DNA from: Candidatus Agathobaculum merdigallinarum | GTDB taxonomy: Bacteria; Bacillota; Clostridia; Oscillospirales; Butyricicoccaceae | DNA length: 5,121 nucleotides | Assembly: GCA_019115425.1 (NCBI GenBank) | Contig: DXDO01000078.1 | Location: 1 to 5,121, forward strand | Direction: 5' to 3' | Shown here: positions 1-5,121 of the stretch, piece after piece | How the letters are laid out: every line of letters begins with the position of its first letter | Numbering within the stretch: the stretch's first letter is position 1 | Made by a program: the position numbers and the translations under genes | Notes under the pieces: model-generated | Told to the model about the DNA's origin: nothing | Seen by the model: the letters and a program-made list of their open reading frames with translations, nothing else | Databases searched by the model: none

Positions 1-39
1 AACGATGCTAAATCCATTTTAGTTGACGCTGCTATATCA

Positions 40-127
40 TTGCACCATGCCTGCGGTGCCGCTGCACTATTTAAGCGGTTTGACTGCACCATTTGCGCGG
101 CCTACGGGCACCGTTGTGGCCGGCGTA
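40..127. repeat. Array of 22-bp direct repeats before the mobilization genes
   Basis: Three head-to-tail units begin at 40, 62 and 84 with a period of exactly 22 bp. They share TGCACYAT, four variable bases, then GCGG. A fourth, decayed unit starts at 106 (GGCACCGT, then GCCG). Because 22 is not a multiple of 3, the repeats cannot encode a repeated peptide, which argues for a DNA-level role. The period is close to two helical turns, so a bound protein would sit on one face of the helix. The second unit sits inside a small inverted repeat, CCGCT (59-63) with AGCGG (74-78). Position directly upstream of a MobC-like gene and a relaxase suggests a relaxosome/oriT site or an operator for the ribbon-helix-helix protein. 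A replication iteron is a weaker alternative, as no initiator gene is visible. The repeats are seen directly; their function is inference. Confidence 0.65.
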
Positions 128-418
128 TTCACCGTTCAGGTGCGCGTCAGTGAAAATGAAAAACAGTATATCTGCCGGAACGCCCGCCGCTGCGGACTCA
201 GCCTGTCCGCCTATCTGCGCAAGTGCAGCCTGGGAAAGGACGTATATTCCGCCGTGCCGCCGGCACTGTACCGGGCATATGGCCAGCTGCTCCGACTACA
301 GCAAGAGTGGACAAGCATGCCGCCCGATGTGGTAGCGGAGCAGCTACAAACCATTGCGGAGGCCGTGATGCAGACCTGCTTCCACCTGGAAAAAGCAGGG
401 GATGCAGGATGGCAGTAA
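116..418 (+). CDS. MobC-like plasmid mobilization accessory protein (ribbon-helix-helix)
   Basis: This is a small basic protein of about 100 residues if translated from the GTG at 116. The N-terminal part reads as a ribbon-helix-helix DNA-binding fold: a beta strand FTVQVRVS (residues 5-12), a helix over ENEKQYICRNARRCG, then the typical LSLSAYLRKCSLG turn and second helix (about 28-40). The rest is helical and has no motif I recognise. In MobC-family proteins this fold helps the relaxase open oriT and often represses its own operon. Its stop overlaps the relaxase start by 10 bp, which supports a joint mobilization operon. The start is uncertain. The frame stays open back to TTG 23, with ATG 47 and GTG 140 as other options, and none has a clear Shine-Dalgarno. 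I prefer 116 because 140 would cut the beta strand, while 23 and 47 would translate through the 22-bp repeats. Family assignment is from pattern recognition only. Confidence 0.75.
   Translation: MAGVFTVQVRVSENEKQYICRNARRCGLSLSAYLRKCSLGKDVYSAVPPALYRAYGQLLRLQQEWTSMPPDVVAEQLQTIAEAVMQTCFHLEKAGDAGWQ
397..401 (+). promoter_or_regulatory. Ribosome binding site of the relaxase gene
   Basis: AGGGG lies 7 nt before the ATG at 409, inside the end of the MobC-like gene. It decides the relaxase start: the frame is open further upstream to 223, but that part overlaps the MobC-like gene and has no family similarity, whereas MAVTKIW at 409 is a typical start for clostridial MOBP relaxases. Confidence 0.6.
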
Positions 419-1794
419 CCAAAATCTGGCCCATCAAGGACAGTGTGCGCAGAGTGGTTGAATACGCCGGAAATCCGGAAAAAACGCAATACCATGATCT
501 GGAGGATGTGCTCTGTTACGCGGGCAATCGGGAGAAAACCAGACAGGATCAGTCCGTGTTCGTCACCGGCATCAACTGCGGCAGGGATACTGCGTTCTGG
601 GAAATGTTGGTCGTTCAGGAACTGTTTGACAAAGTGGACGGCAATGTGGCTTATCACGCCTATCAGAGCTTTCGTCCGGGAGAAGTAACCCCGCAGCAGT
701 GCCACCAGATCGGTATCGAGCTCGCCCAGCAGCTGTGGGGCGAACGGCATCAGGTGCTGGTAGCAACCCATTTCAATACGGGTACTTTTCACAACCATTT
801 TGTGCTCAACGCGGTCAGTTTTGTCGACGGCAAAAAGTTTAATTGCAACCGGGCGGCCTACCGCGCATTGTCTCAGACCTCGGACGCGCTGTGCCGCCAA
901 TATGGCCTTTCAGTGGTGGAACATCCCAGCGGCAGAACGCCGCGCAGTCTCTACTTTGCCGAAAAGCAGAACGCGCCCACGCGGTACAACCTCATGCGGC
1001 AGGCCATCGACGAGTGCATCGCGGTCAGCCCTGACTTTCGGTATTTCGCCAAAAGTCTCGCCCGGCGGGGCTATGTGCTGGACTGTACGCCCAGCCACAA
1101 ATATCCCACCATCCGGGCCGTCGGAAGCAAAAAGCCCGTGCGGCTGTACCGGCTGGGCGAGGGGTACTCCGTGCAGGAAATGCAGAAGCGCATCTTCCAG
1201 CTGGCGCCAGCCGTCCGATACCCTGCCTATCGGGTGGATCGCGATCACTATATCGCGCTGCGGCGTGCCGTTATCCCCAAGTGGCGGGTGAGGGACAGTT
1301 TCCGGCATACAAAGAAAATCGGAGGTTTCTGGGCCCTCTATCTCCACTACTGCTATTTTTTCGGCCTGCTCCCCCAAAAGCGCATATGCGCGCCGCTGTC
1401 GCCCAGGCTGCAGGAAGCCTGCCGCCGGACGCGGCAGTTCTGCCAGCAGCTGCGTCTGGTACACAGGGCACAGCTGTATACGGTGGGCGACGTCGAGCGG
1501 TTTCTCGATGCCCTTGCCCAGCAGATCGGACAGCTACAGGCTGAGCGCAACCAGTGCTACAACCGCCTGCGGCGCTGTCGCGATGTGCAACGCCGGGCAG
1601 AACTGCGATGGGAACGCGACAGATGCACCGCAGCGCTACTGCCCCTGTATCAGAAACGCAAGACAGCCAGGCGGGTGCTCGACACCCGTGCGGACATGCA
1701 GACCGCCCTGCGTGCCGAGCACGTTCTCCGGCAGTCTCTGACGCATCCGCCGCAGCAGCGCAAGCGGGAACGGGAGCGGAAGTGGGAACGATGA
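409..1794 (+). CDS. Relaxase/mobilization nuclease (MOBP type, clostridial IME family)
   Basis: The 461-residue protein would nick one strand at oriT, stay bound to the 5' end through a tyrosine and lead the strand into a recipient. The N-terminal 170 residues match the relaxase/mobilization nuclease domain. They start MAVTKIWPIKD, then give YAGNPEKT with the likely catalytic Tyr19, VTGINC (52-57), YHAYQSFRPGEVTP (82-95), and the metal-binding histidine motif H121-x6-H128-N-H130 followed by FVLNAVSFVDGKKF. YGLSVVEHP closes the nuclease part. The C-terminal half is basic and mostly helical, ending in an Arg/Lys-rich tail (RKRERERKWER) likely to bind DNA. The gene overlaps the MobC-like gene by 10 bp and the next gene by 4 bp (ATGA), so all three are probably translated together. 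No coupling protein or secretion gene is present, so transfer should need a helper element. Motifs are seen; the family is established knowledge; the choice of Tyr19 over Tyr37 is inference. Confidence 0.93.
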   Translation: MAVTKIWPIKDSVRRVVEYAGNPEKTQYHDLEDVLCYAGNREKTRQDQSVFVTGINCGRDTAFWEMLVVQELFDKVDGNVAYHAYQSFRPGEVTPQQCHQIGIELAQQLWGERHQVLVATHFNTGTFHNHFVLNAVSFVDGKKFNCNRAAYRALSQTSDALCRQYGLSVVEHPSGRTPRSLYFAEKQNAPTRYNLMRQAIDECIAVSPDFRYFAKSLARRGYVLDCTPSHKYPTIRAVGSKKPVRLYRLGEGYSVQEMQKRIFQLAPAVRYPAYRVDRDHYIALRRAVIPKWRVRDSFRHTKKIGGFWALYLHYCYFFGLLPQKRICAPLSPRLQEACRRTRQFCQQLRLVHRAQLYTVGDVERFLDALAQQIGQLQAERNQCYNRLRRCRDVQRRAELRWERDRCTAALLPLYQKRKTARRVLDTRADMQTALRAEHVLRQSLTHPPQQRKRERERKWER

Positions 1795-2141
1795 AACGAA
1801 ACGATACATGCGCTGCGATTCTGCCGCAGCAAGGGTATAACTTATTGCAAAGCAGAGGAAACTATTGGCAAGGAGATGATGACCCATTGCAAATGATGGT
1901 ACAAAAAGAGCAGAGAATCGTCGAGTTGTGGCTGACCCGGGCGGAAAAAAACGACCCGGCATTCCAGTCCGCGCTCAAACCGCTGTTTCAGCAGTATAAG
2001 GCACAAAACTATTTGGTGGCGGTGTTTCTGTCCGGAGAAGCTGATCTGTACCAACAGACCCGGGATTTGTTGCTGTATAACTGCCGTCGACTGGCGGAAC
2101 AAGATGTACAAAAGCAGCGGCAACCAGATATCAGCCTGTGA
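1791..2141 (+). CDS. Small protein of unknown function, last gene of the mobilization operon
   Basis: I do not recognise this 116-residue protein. It starts at an ATGA overlap with the relaxase stop, which points to translational coupling, and ends just before a strong terminator, so it belongs to the mobilization operon. The N-terminus has a polar, glycine-containing stretch, GYNLLQSRGNYWQGDDDP (15-32). The rest looks helical: about 33-54 (LQMMVQKEQRIVELWLTRAE), about 57-72, and about 84-107, which carries DLYQQTRDLLLYNCRRLAEQ. There is no signal peptide, membrane segment, zinc-type cysteine cluster or visible catalytic motif. Cytoplasmic, possibly a relaxosome or regulatory partner, is only inference from position. 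The base composition is more AT-rich than the relaxase. Its own Shine-Dalgarno is weak, in line with coupling. ATG 1893 (Met35) is a possible but less likely internal start, because it would lose the YWQGDDDP segment. Confidence 0.8.
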   Translation: MKRNDTCAAILPQQGYNLLQSRGNYWQGDDDPLQMMVQKEQRIVELWLTRAEKNDPAFQSALKPLFQQYKAQNYLVAVFLSGEADLYQQTRDLLLYNCRRLAEQDVQKQRQPDISL

Positions 2142-2143
2142 AA

Positions 2144-2183
2144 ACGGGGAGGGGCAGTTTCCCGATGCCTCTCCCTGTTTTTT
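2144..2183 (+). terminator. Rho-independent terminator of the mobilization operon
   Basis: Arms at 2144-2156 (ACGGGGAGGGGCA) and 2166-2178 (TGCCTCTCCCTGT) form a 13-bp stem, with two G-U pairs and a 9-nt loop, followed by a run of six T (2178-2183). It begins 2 nt after the stop of the 116-residue gene. It separates the mobilization unit from the RhuM-recombinase unit. Confidence 0.92.
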
Positions 2184-2193
2184 CGGTTTTTCC

Positions 2194-2211
2194 CTTGCAA
2201 TTTTTCGCAAG
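2194..2211. promoter_or_regulatory. Candidate operator overlapping the -35 box
   Basis: CTTGC (2194-2198) and GCAAG (2207-2211) form an inverted repeat with an 8-bp spacer. It covers the -35 hexamer and half of the -10/-35 spacer of the promoter ahead of the RhuM-family gene. A dimeric repressor bound here would block RNA polymerase. Arms of 5 bp are short enough to arise by chance, so this rests on location. The binding protein is unknown; the RhuM-family product or a host regulator are options. Confidence 0.3.
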
Positions 2212-2223
2212 CTGAAGTACAAT
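2195..2223 (+). promoter_or_regulatory. Sigma-A/sigma-70 type promoter of the RhuM-recombinase unit
   Basis: TTGCAA (2195-2200) is separated by 17 bp from TACAAT (2218-2223), giving near-consensus -35 and -10 boxes at ideal spacing in AT-rich DNA. Transcription should begin near 2230, leaving a leader of about 50 nt before ATG 2279. A second perfect -10 hexamer, TATAAT, lies at 2230-2235, but no good -35 sits 16-18 bp before it. Confidence 0.7.
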
Positions 2224-2267
2224 GTTATCTATAATAAAGGATATTGATGTGAATCTTGTTGTTGGAT

Positions 2268-2273
2268 GGAGGG
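2268..2273 (+). promoter_or_regulatory. Ribosome binding site deciding the RhuM-family gene start
   Basis: GGAGGG is 5 nt before ATG 2279. The frame is open back to ATG 2222, but that codon overlaps the -10 box and precedes the predicted transcription start, and the extra 19 residues look unrelated to the family. The start at 2279 is therefore preferred. Confidence 0.8.
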
Positions 2274-2278
2274 ATGGC

Positions 2279-3304
2279 ATGGACCAGCAGCCGATGCAGC
2301 AGGGGGAAATTTTGTTGTATAGCAACGACGGGGAAAAAACGTTTGTCAGCGTGGTGTTCCGGGATGAGACGTTCTGGATGACCCAAAGCGGCATGGCCGA
2401 GCTGTTTGACTGCACGACGGATAATATTTCCCTGCACCTGAAGAACATCTATGCGGAGGAGGAATTGACGCCGCAGGCAACTGCCGAGAAATTCTCGGTG
2501 GTTCGGCAGGAGGGCAACCGGCAGGTGCGCCGTACGCTGGAGCACTACAATCTGGACGCTATCATCGCCGTAGGCTACCGTGTAAACTCCAAAAAGGCCA
2601 CCCAGTTCCGCCAGTGGGCCACCAAAACGCTGAAAGAGTACATCACCAAGGGCTTTGTCCTCAACGATGACATGCTGAAAAACGGCAAACCGTTCGGCCG
2701 GGACTACTTTGACGAACTGCTGGAGCGCATCCGTGAAATTCGAGCCAGTGAGCGGCGGGCCTATCAGAAAATTGCCGATGTGTTTGAGCAGTGCAGTTAT
2801 GACTACGACAAAAACAGCGACACCACAAAGGCATTTTATGCCTTTGTACAAAACAAACTACACTTTGCCGTTACCGGCAAAACGGCAGCGGAGCTGATCT
2901 CAGAGCGCGCTACGCTGGACAGCCCTACCATGGGTCTGACCATATGGAAAGGCGCGCCGGACAGAAAAATCCTGAAAAGCGACACGCTGATCGCGAAAAA
3001 CTACCTCAATGAGAAGGAGCTTGCTCGGCTCAACCGGTTGGTGTCTATGTTCATCGACTACGCCGAGCTGATGGCCGAGGACGAGCAGCCCATGAGCATG
3101 GCGGACTGGCTCCACGAAACAGACCGTTTCCTCACCAACAACCGGCGCAAGGTGCTGGATGGAAAAGGCCATATTTCGCGGGAGGACGCGGTGAAAAAAG
3201 TCAGCGATATCTATGCGGCGTTCCGCAAAAAGCAGGACGCAGACTATGTTTCTGAATTTGACCGCGCCATGGAGCGCTACTTGAAAGGCGGTGATGCACC
3301 GTGA
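2279..3304 (+). CDS. rhuM: RhuM-family protein (virulence RhuM family)
   Basis: The 341-residue product has the usual full length of the RhuM family, named after a gene of Salmonella pathogenicity island 3. The family's biochemical function is not established to my knowledge. The sequence opens with GEILLYSNDGEKTFVSVVF (9-27), then the conserved helix-turn-helix-like region FWMTQSGMAELF (32-43) with NISLHLKNIY (49-58), suggesting nucleic acid binding. It continues with the hallmark YNLDAIIAVGYRVNS (90-104) and QFRQWATKTLKEY (109-121). The rest is long, mostly helical and highly charged, ending KKQDADYVSEFDRAMERYLKG. I see no Fic motif (HPFxxGNGR), although some relatives are fused to Fic domains. 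It has its own promoter and overlaps the recombinase gene by 4 bp, so the two are probably co-expressed. A role in regulating the element or in defence is inference. The symbol is given at family level. Confidence 0.9.
   Translation: MDQQPMQQGEILLYSNDGEKTFVSVVFRDETFWMTQSGMAELFDCTTDNISLHLKNIYAEEELTPQATAEKFSVVRQEGNRQVRRTLEHYNLDAIIAVGYRVNSKKATQFRQWATKTLKEYITKGFVLNDDMLKNGKPFGRDYFDELLERIREIRASERRAYQKIADVFEQCSYDYDKNSDTTKAFYAFVQNKLHFAVTGKTAAELISERATLDSPTMGLTIWKGAPDRKILKSDTLIAKNYLNEKELARLNRLVSMFIDYAELMAEDEQPMSMADWLHETDRFLTNNRRKVLDGKGHISREDAVKKVSDIYAAFRKKQDADYVSEFDRAMERYLKGGDAP
3284..3295 (+). promoter_or_regulatory. Strong ribosome binding site of the recombinase gene
   Basis: AAAGGCGGTGAT differs at one position from AAAGGAGGTGAT, the complement of a Firmicutes 16S rRNA 3' end. 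It sits inside the last codons of the RhuM-family gene, at proper distance from GTG 3301. It supports the GTG start and suggests the recombinase is translated efficiently as well as coupled. Confidence 0.75.
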
Positions 3305-5109
3305 GGGAAACCTTTGATATTGCGGGCTATTGCCGTATCTCGGTGGATGATGAGCTGGACCGCGATAACGTGTCCATCGAAAACCAGAAAGCCATTCTGC
3401 AGGATTTTGTCAAACAGAAGTTTCCGGGCAGCACGCTCACCTTCTACGAGGATCGCGACCGCTCGGGCTACACCTTTGAACAGCGGGAGGGCTATCAGGC
3501 TATGCGCAGGGAGCTGGTGGCGCACCGGTACGATATCCTGCTCATCAAGGACTTTTCGCGTTTTTCCCAGCGCAATAGCCGTGGACTGGTTGAACTGGAG
3601 GACTTGCGGGACGCGGGGGTGCGCATCATCTCGATCGGGGACGGCATCGATTTCCCGAACGACGACGACTGGCTGAAAATCCAGTTTCAGTTTCTCATCA
3701 ACGAAATGCCGGTTACCGACACGAGCAAAAAGGTGCGCAATGTAATCCGCCGCCGACAAGTCGACGGCAAATGGATCTGCGCCGCGCCCTACGGTTATCT
3801 CATCAACGCACGGCGGGAGTTCGAGATCGTCCCGACCGAGGCCGAGATCGTGCGCACCATCTTCCGGCTCTACAATGAGGAAGGCTGGGGCTACAAGAAA
3901 ATCGCCAACTACCTGACTGAGCAGGGCGTGCCCACGCCCCGCATGGCCGAGCGGGACCGCAAGGAAGCCGCCGGGATGCAATACCGGCGCGCGGTAAAAT
4001 CTGCGTGGGCGATCGTCACGGTGCAGGGCATTCTGGACAACGATTTCTACATCGGCACCTTGCGGCAAAGCAGGTACACCCGCCAGAAGATCAATGGCAA
4101 GGACATCCGGCAGGACGAGGCCGAGCAAATCGTTATTGAGCGGCACCATCAGCCCATTCTGGACTACCGCACCTTTGCCATCACGCGGGCGCTGCGGGAA
4201 AAGCGCAGCACCGCGCACTACCGCGGCATCAAAAAGTATGACAATGTGTATTCCGGCTTTCTCTCCTGCGGCGACTGCGGCGCACCCATGTTCGCGATGA
4301 GTCGCAGCGACCTCAAACCGGCCTACACCTGCGGCACCTACCACCGCCGGGGGCGGGTGGGCTGCACCTCGCACCACATCCGAGCGGATAAGCTGGACGA
4401 GTTGCTGAAATGCTATATCCAGCGGGTGATGGATCATTCTACCGATATGCTGGAACAGCTCGACCGCGATCTGGAACACGAGCAGAAGGACGTCGCCGAG
4501 ACCGAGCGGAGCGCCGACCATCTGGCAGCGGTGCTGATCGACTTGCAGGATGAGCTCAAAGTCACCAAGCGTCAGCGCATCCGCGACCTGATGAAGCACC
4601 CAGAGCAGGAAGTCCTGCTTGAAGGGACATACGATGGGCTGGAAGCCGACCTGCAAAAGAAAATCGAGGGCATCCGCCACCAGATCGAACTGCTGTCGGA
4701 TAAGCGCAACACCATCATTCAGGTCAATCGGGCGGCTCGGACGGCCATGGAAGTGTTCCGCGATGTGCTTAACAAGGACCATTTGGAGCGTAATGACTTG
4801 GAACTGATCATTCACCATATCAAGGTCTACGAGGACCATCTGGAAATCCAGCTGCAGGCGGATGTGGACGCTATTCTGCAGTCTGCCACCGAGGAGAACA
4901 CGGTAAATTTTAAGTTGGGCATCGAAAATATCGTACCATGCCGCCTCGTCCAACAGGCTTCGCGCCGAAAGGATAAGATTTTCGATGTCCATGTTATCAG
5001 TGACGGCGACAGCTCCGGTGTTCGCAGCTTTTCTCTTGCGCCGTATACAACTGTTGTATGCATTTCTTCCGGTATGCTTAAGGCAACACCGCACAAAGAA
5101 AAAATATGA
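3301..5109 (+). CDS. Large serine recombinase (integrase/excisionase of the element)
   Basis: The 602-residue protein should integrate and excise the element by cutting both att sites through a serine. Residues about 6-150 form the resolvase catalytic domain. Ser14 in YCRIS is the nucleophile; other active-site arginines are probably Arg12, Arg62, Arg87 and Arg91 (KDFSRFSQRN). LVELEDLRDAGVRIISIGDG and NEMPVTDTSKKV mark a subfamily common in gut Firmicutes elements. The recombinase DNA-binding domain follows (about 150-290, GKWICAAPYGY, YKKIANYLTEQGVPTPR). Next is a zinc ribbon with Cys323, Cys326, Cys344 and Cys355, and a coiled coil at about 370-475, which in this class controls synapsis and direction. 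The start is GTG in a GTGA overlap with the RhuM-family stop, backed by a strong ribosome binding site. The gene appears intact. The last roughly 30 residues (after VHVISDGD) look atypical and may reflect the element boundary. A tyrosine recombinase is excluded by the domains. Confidence 0.95.
   Translation: MRETFDIAGYCRISVDDELDRDNVSIENQKAILQDFVKQKFPGSTLTFYEDRDRSGYTFEQREGYQAMRRELVAHRYDILLIKDFSRFSQRNSRGLVELEDLRDAGVRIISIGDGIDFPNDDDWLKIQFQFLINEMPVTDTSKKVRNVIRRRQVDGKWICAAPYGYLINARREFEIVPTEAEIVRTIFRLYNEEGWGYKKIANYLTEQGVPTPRMAERDRKEAAGMQYRRAVKSAWAIVTVQGILDNDFYIGTLRQSRYTRQKINGKDIRQDEAEQIVIERHHQPILDYRTFAITRALREKRSTAHYRGIKKYDNVYSGFLSCGDCGAPMFAMSRSDLKPAYTCGTYHRRGRVGCTSHHIRADKLDELLKCYIQRVMDHSTDMLEQLDRDLEHEQKDVAETERSADHLAAVLIDLQDELKVTKRQRIRDLMKHPEQEVLLEGTYDGLEADLQKKIEGIRHQIELLSDKRNTIIQVNRAARTAMEVFRDVLNKDHLERNDLELIIHHIKVYEDHLEIQLQADVDAILQSATEENTVNFKLGIENIVPCRLVQQASRRKDKIFDVHVISDGDSSGVRSFSLAPYTTVVCISSGMLKATPHKEKI
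5045..5059. repeat. Near-perfect 15-bp palindrome at the 3' end of the recombinase gene
   Basis: ATACAAC and GTTGTAT are 7-bp inverted arms around a single T. They lie in the last 70 bases of the recombinase gene, where the reading frame leaves recognisable family sequence. Attachment sites of large serine recombinases are imperfect inverted repeats near the gene, so this is a possible att half-site or operator. A palindrome of this size can occur by chance in a few kilobases. Confidence 0.3.
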
Positions 5110-5115
5110 TATAAT
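5110..5115 (+). promoter_or_regulatory. Possible -10 box at the window's right edge
   Basis: TATAAT follows the recombinase stop directly, in AT-rich sequence. I find no convincing -35 box 16-19 bp upstream, and the downstream gene is outside the window. The surrounding TATAATAAAG is identical to 2230-2239, before the RhuM-family gene. Weak call. Confidence 0.2.
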
Positions 5116-5121
5116 AAAGCC

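Noticed and set aside
33..40. TATATCAT near the left edge is the reverse complement of ATGATATA at 5106-5113, as if terminal inverted repeats.
   Set aside because: An 8-bp AT-rich match is expected by chance in 5 kb, and serine-recombinase elements do not need terminal inverted repeats.
23..52. TTGACG at 23-28 as a -35 box for the mobilization operon.
   Set aside because: No acceptable -10 hexamer lies 16-18 bp downstream, so I do not call a promoter.
1..153. Frame 1 is open from the window edge to a TGA at 151-153 and could be the end of an upstream gene.
   Set aside because: The translation is unlike any family I know and passes through the 22-bp DNA repeats. An open frame of 50 codons is expected by chance in GC-rich DNA.
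223..408. Upstream extension of the relaxase frame to ATG 223.
   Set aside because: It overlaps the MobC-like gene in another frame and has no family similarity; ATG 409 has a ribosome binding site and the conserved N-terminus.
211..900. A 229-codon minus-strand frame over the MobC-like and relaxase genes, and a 184-codon one at 910-1464.
   Set aside because: Both lie antisense to the strongly supported relaxase operon and have no family features or ribosome binding sites.
2222..2278. Earlier start ATG 2222 for the RhuM-family gene.
   Set aside because: It overlaps the -10 box and lies before the predicted transcription start; ATG 2279 has GGAGGG 5 nt upstream.
3277..5094. A 605-codon open frame on the minus strand, opposite the recombinase.
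   Set aside because: It mirrors the recombinase gene, whose GC-rich codons keep the antisense frame open. The product has no recognisable domain, and the plus strand has clear catalytic and zinc motifs.
1..5121. CRISPR array, tRNA, rRNA or insertion sequence.
   Set aside because: No spacer-repeat pattern with unique spacers, no tRNA or rRNA sequence and no transposase were found; the only repeat array has 22-bp tandem units without spacers.

Overview
The window looks like part of an integrative and mobilizable element (IME) from a Gram-positive gut-type bacterium, probably a Clostridia/Oscillospiraceae relative. This rests on three things: protein families typical of such elements (a MOBP-type relaxase of the clostridial kind with YAGNPEKT and HxxxxxxHxH motifs, a large serine recombinase with a zinc ribbon, and a RhuM-family protein), fairly GC-rich genes with AT-rich intergenic DNA, and Firmicutes-style ribosome binding sites. 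The recombinase has an almost complete anti-16S sequence, AAAGGCGGTGAT. The genus assignment is inference.

Layout. Bases 1-115 hold no gene I can support, but carry an array of 22-bp direct repeats (three good copies and one decayed, 40-127). They lie directly before the mobilization genes, where an oriT/relaxosome or operator region would be expected. The first transcription unit follows, with every junction overlapping: a small MobC-like ribbon-helix-helix protein (about 116-418), the relaxase (409-1794) and a 116-residue protein of unknown function (1791-2141). A strong rho-independent terminator (2144-2183) closes it.

The second unit starts at a well-formed promoter (TTGCAA-17 bp-TACAAT, 2195-2223) that contains a small inverted repeat. 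It carries a RhuM-family gene (2279-3304) overlapping by 4 bp with a large serine recombinase gene (3301-5109). The window ends 12 bases after the recombinase stop, in AT-rich DNA.

How it fits together. The MobC-like protein and the relaxase would process DNA at an oriT for transfer using another element's conjugation machinery; no coupling protein or type IV secretion gene is visible here. The serine recombinase would excise and integrate the element. The RhuM-family protein is translationally coupled to the recombinase, so it is probably made with it, but its role is unknown. The least explained parts are the 22-bp repeat array, the 116-residue protein and the RhuM-recombinase coupling. The families themselves are familiar, and I see no clear evidence for a wholly new system.
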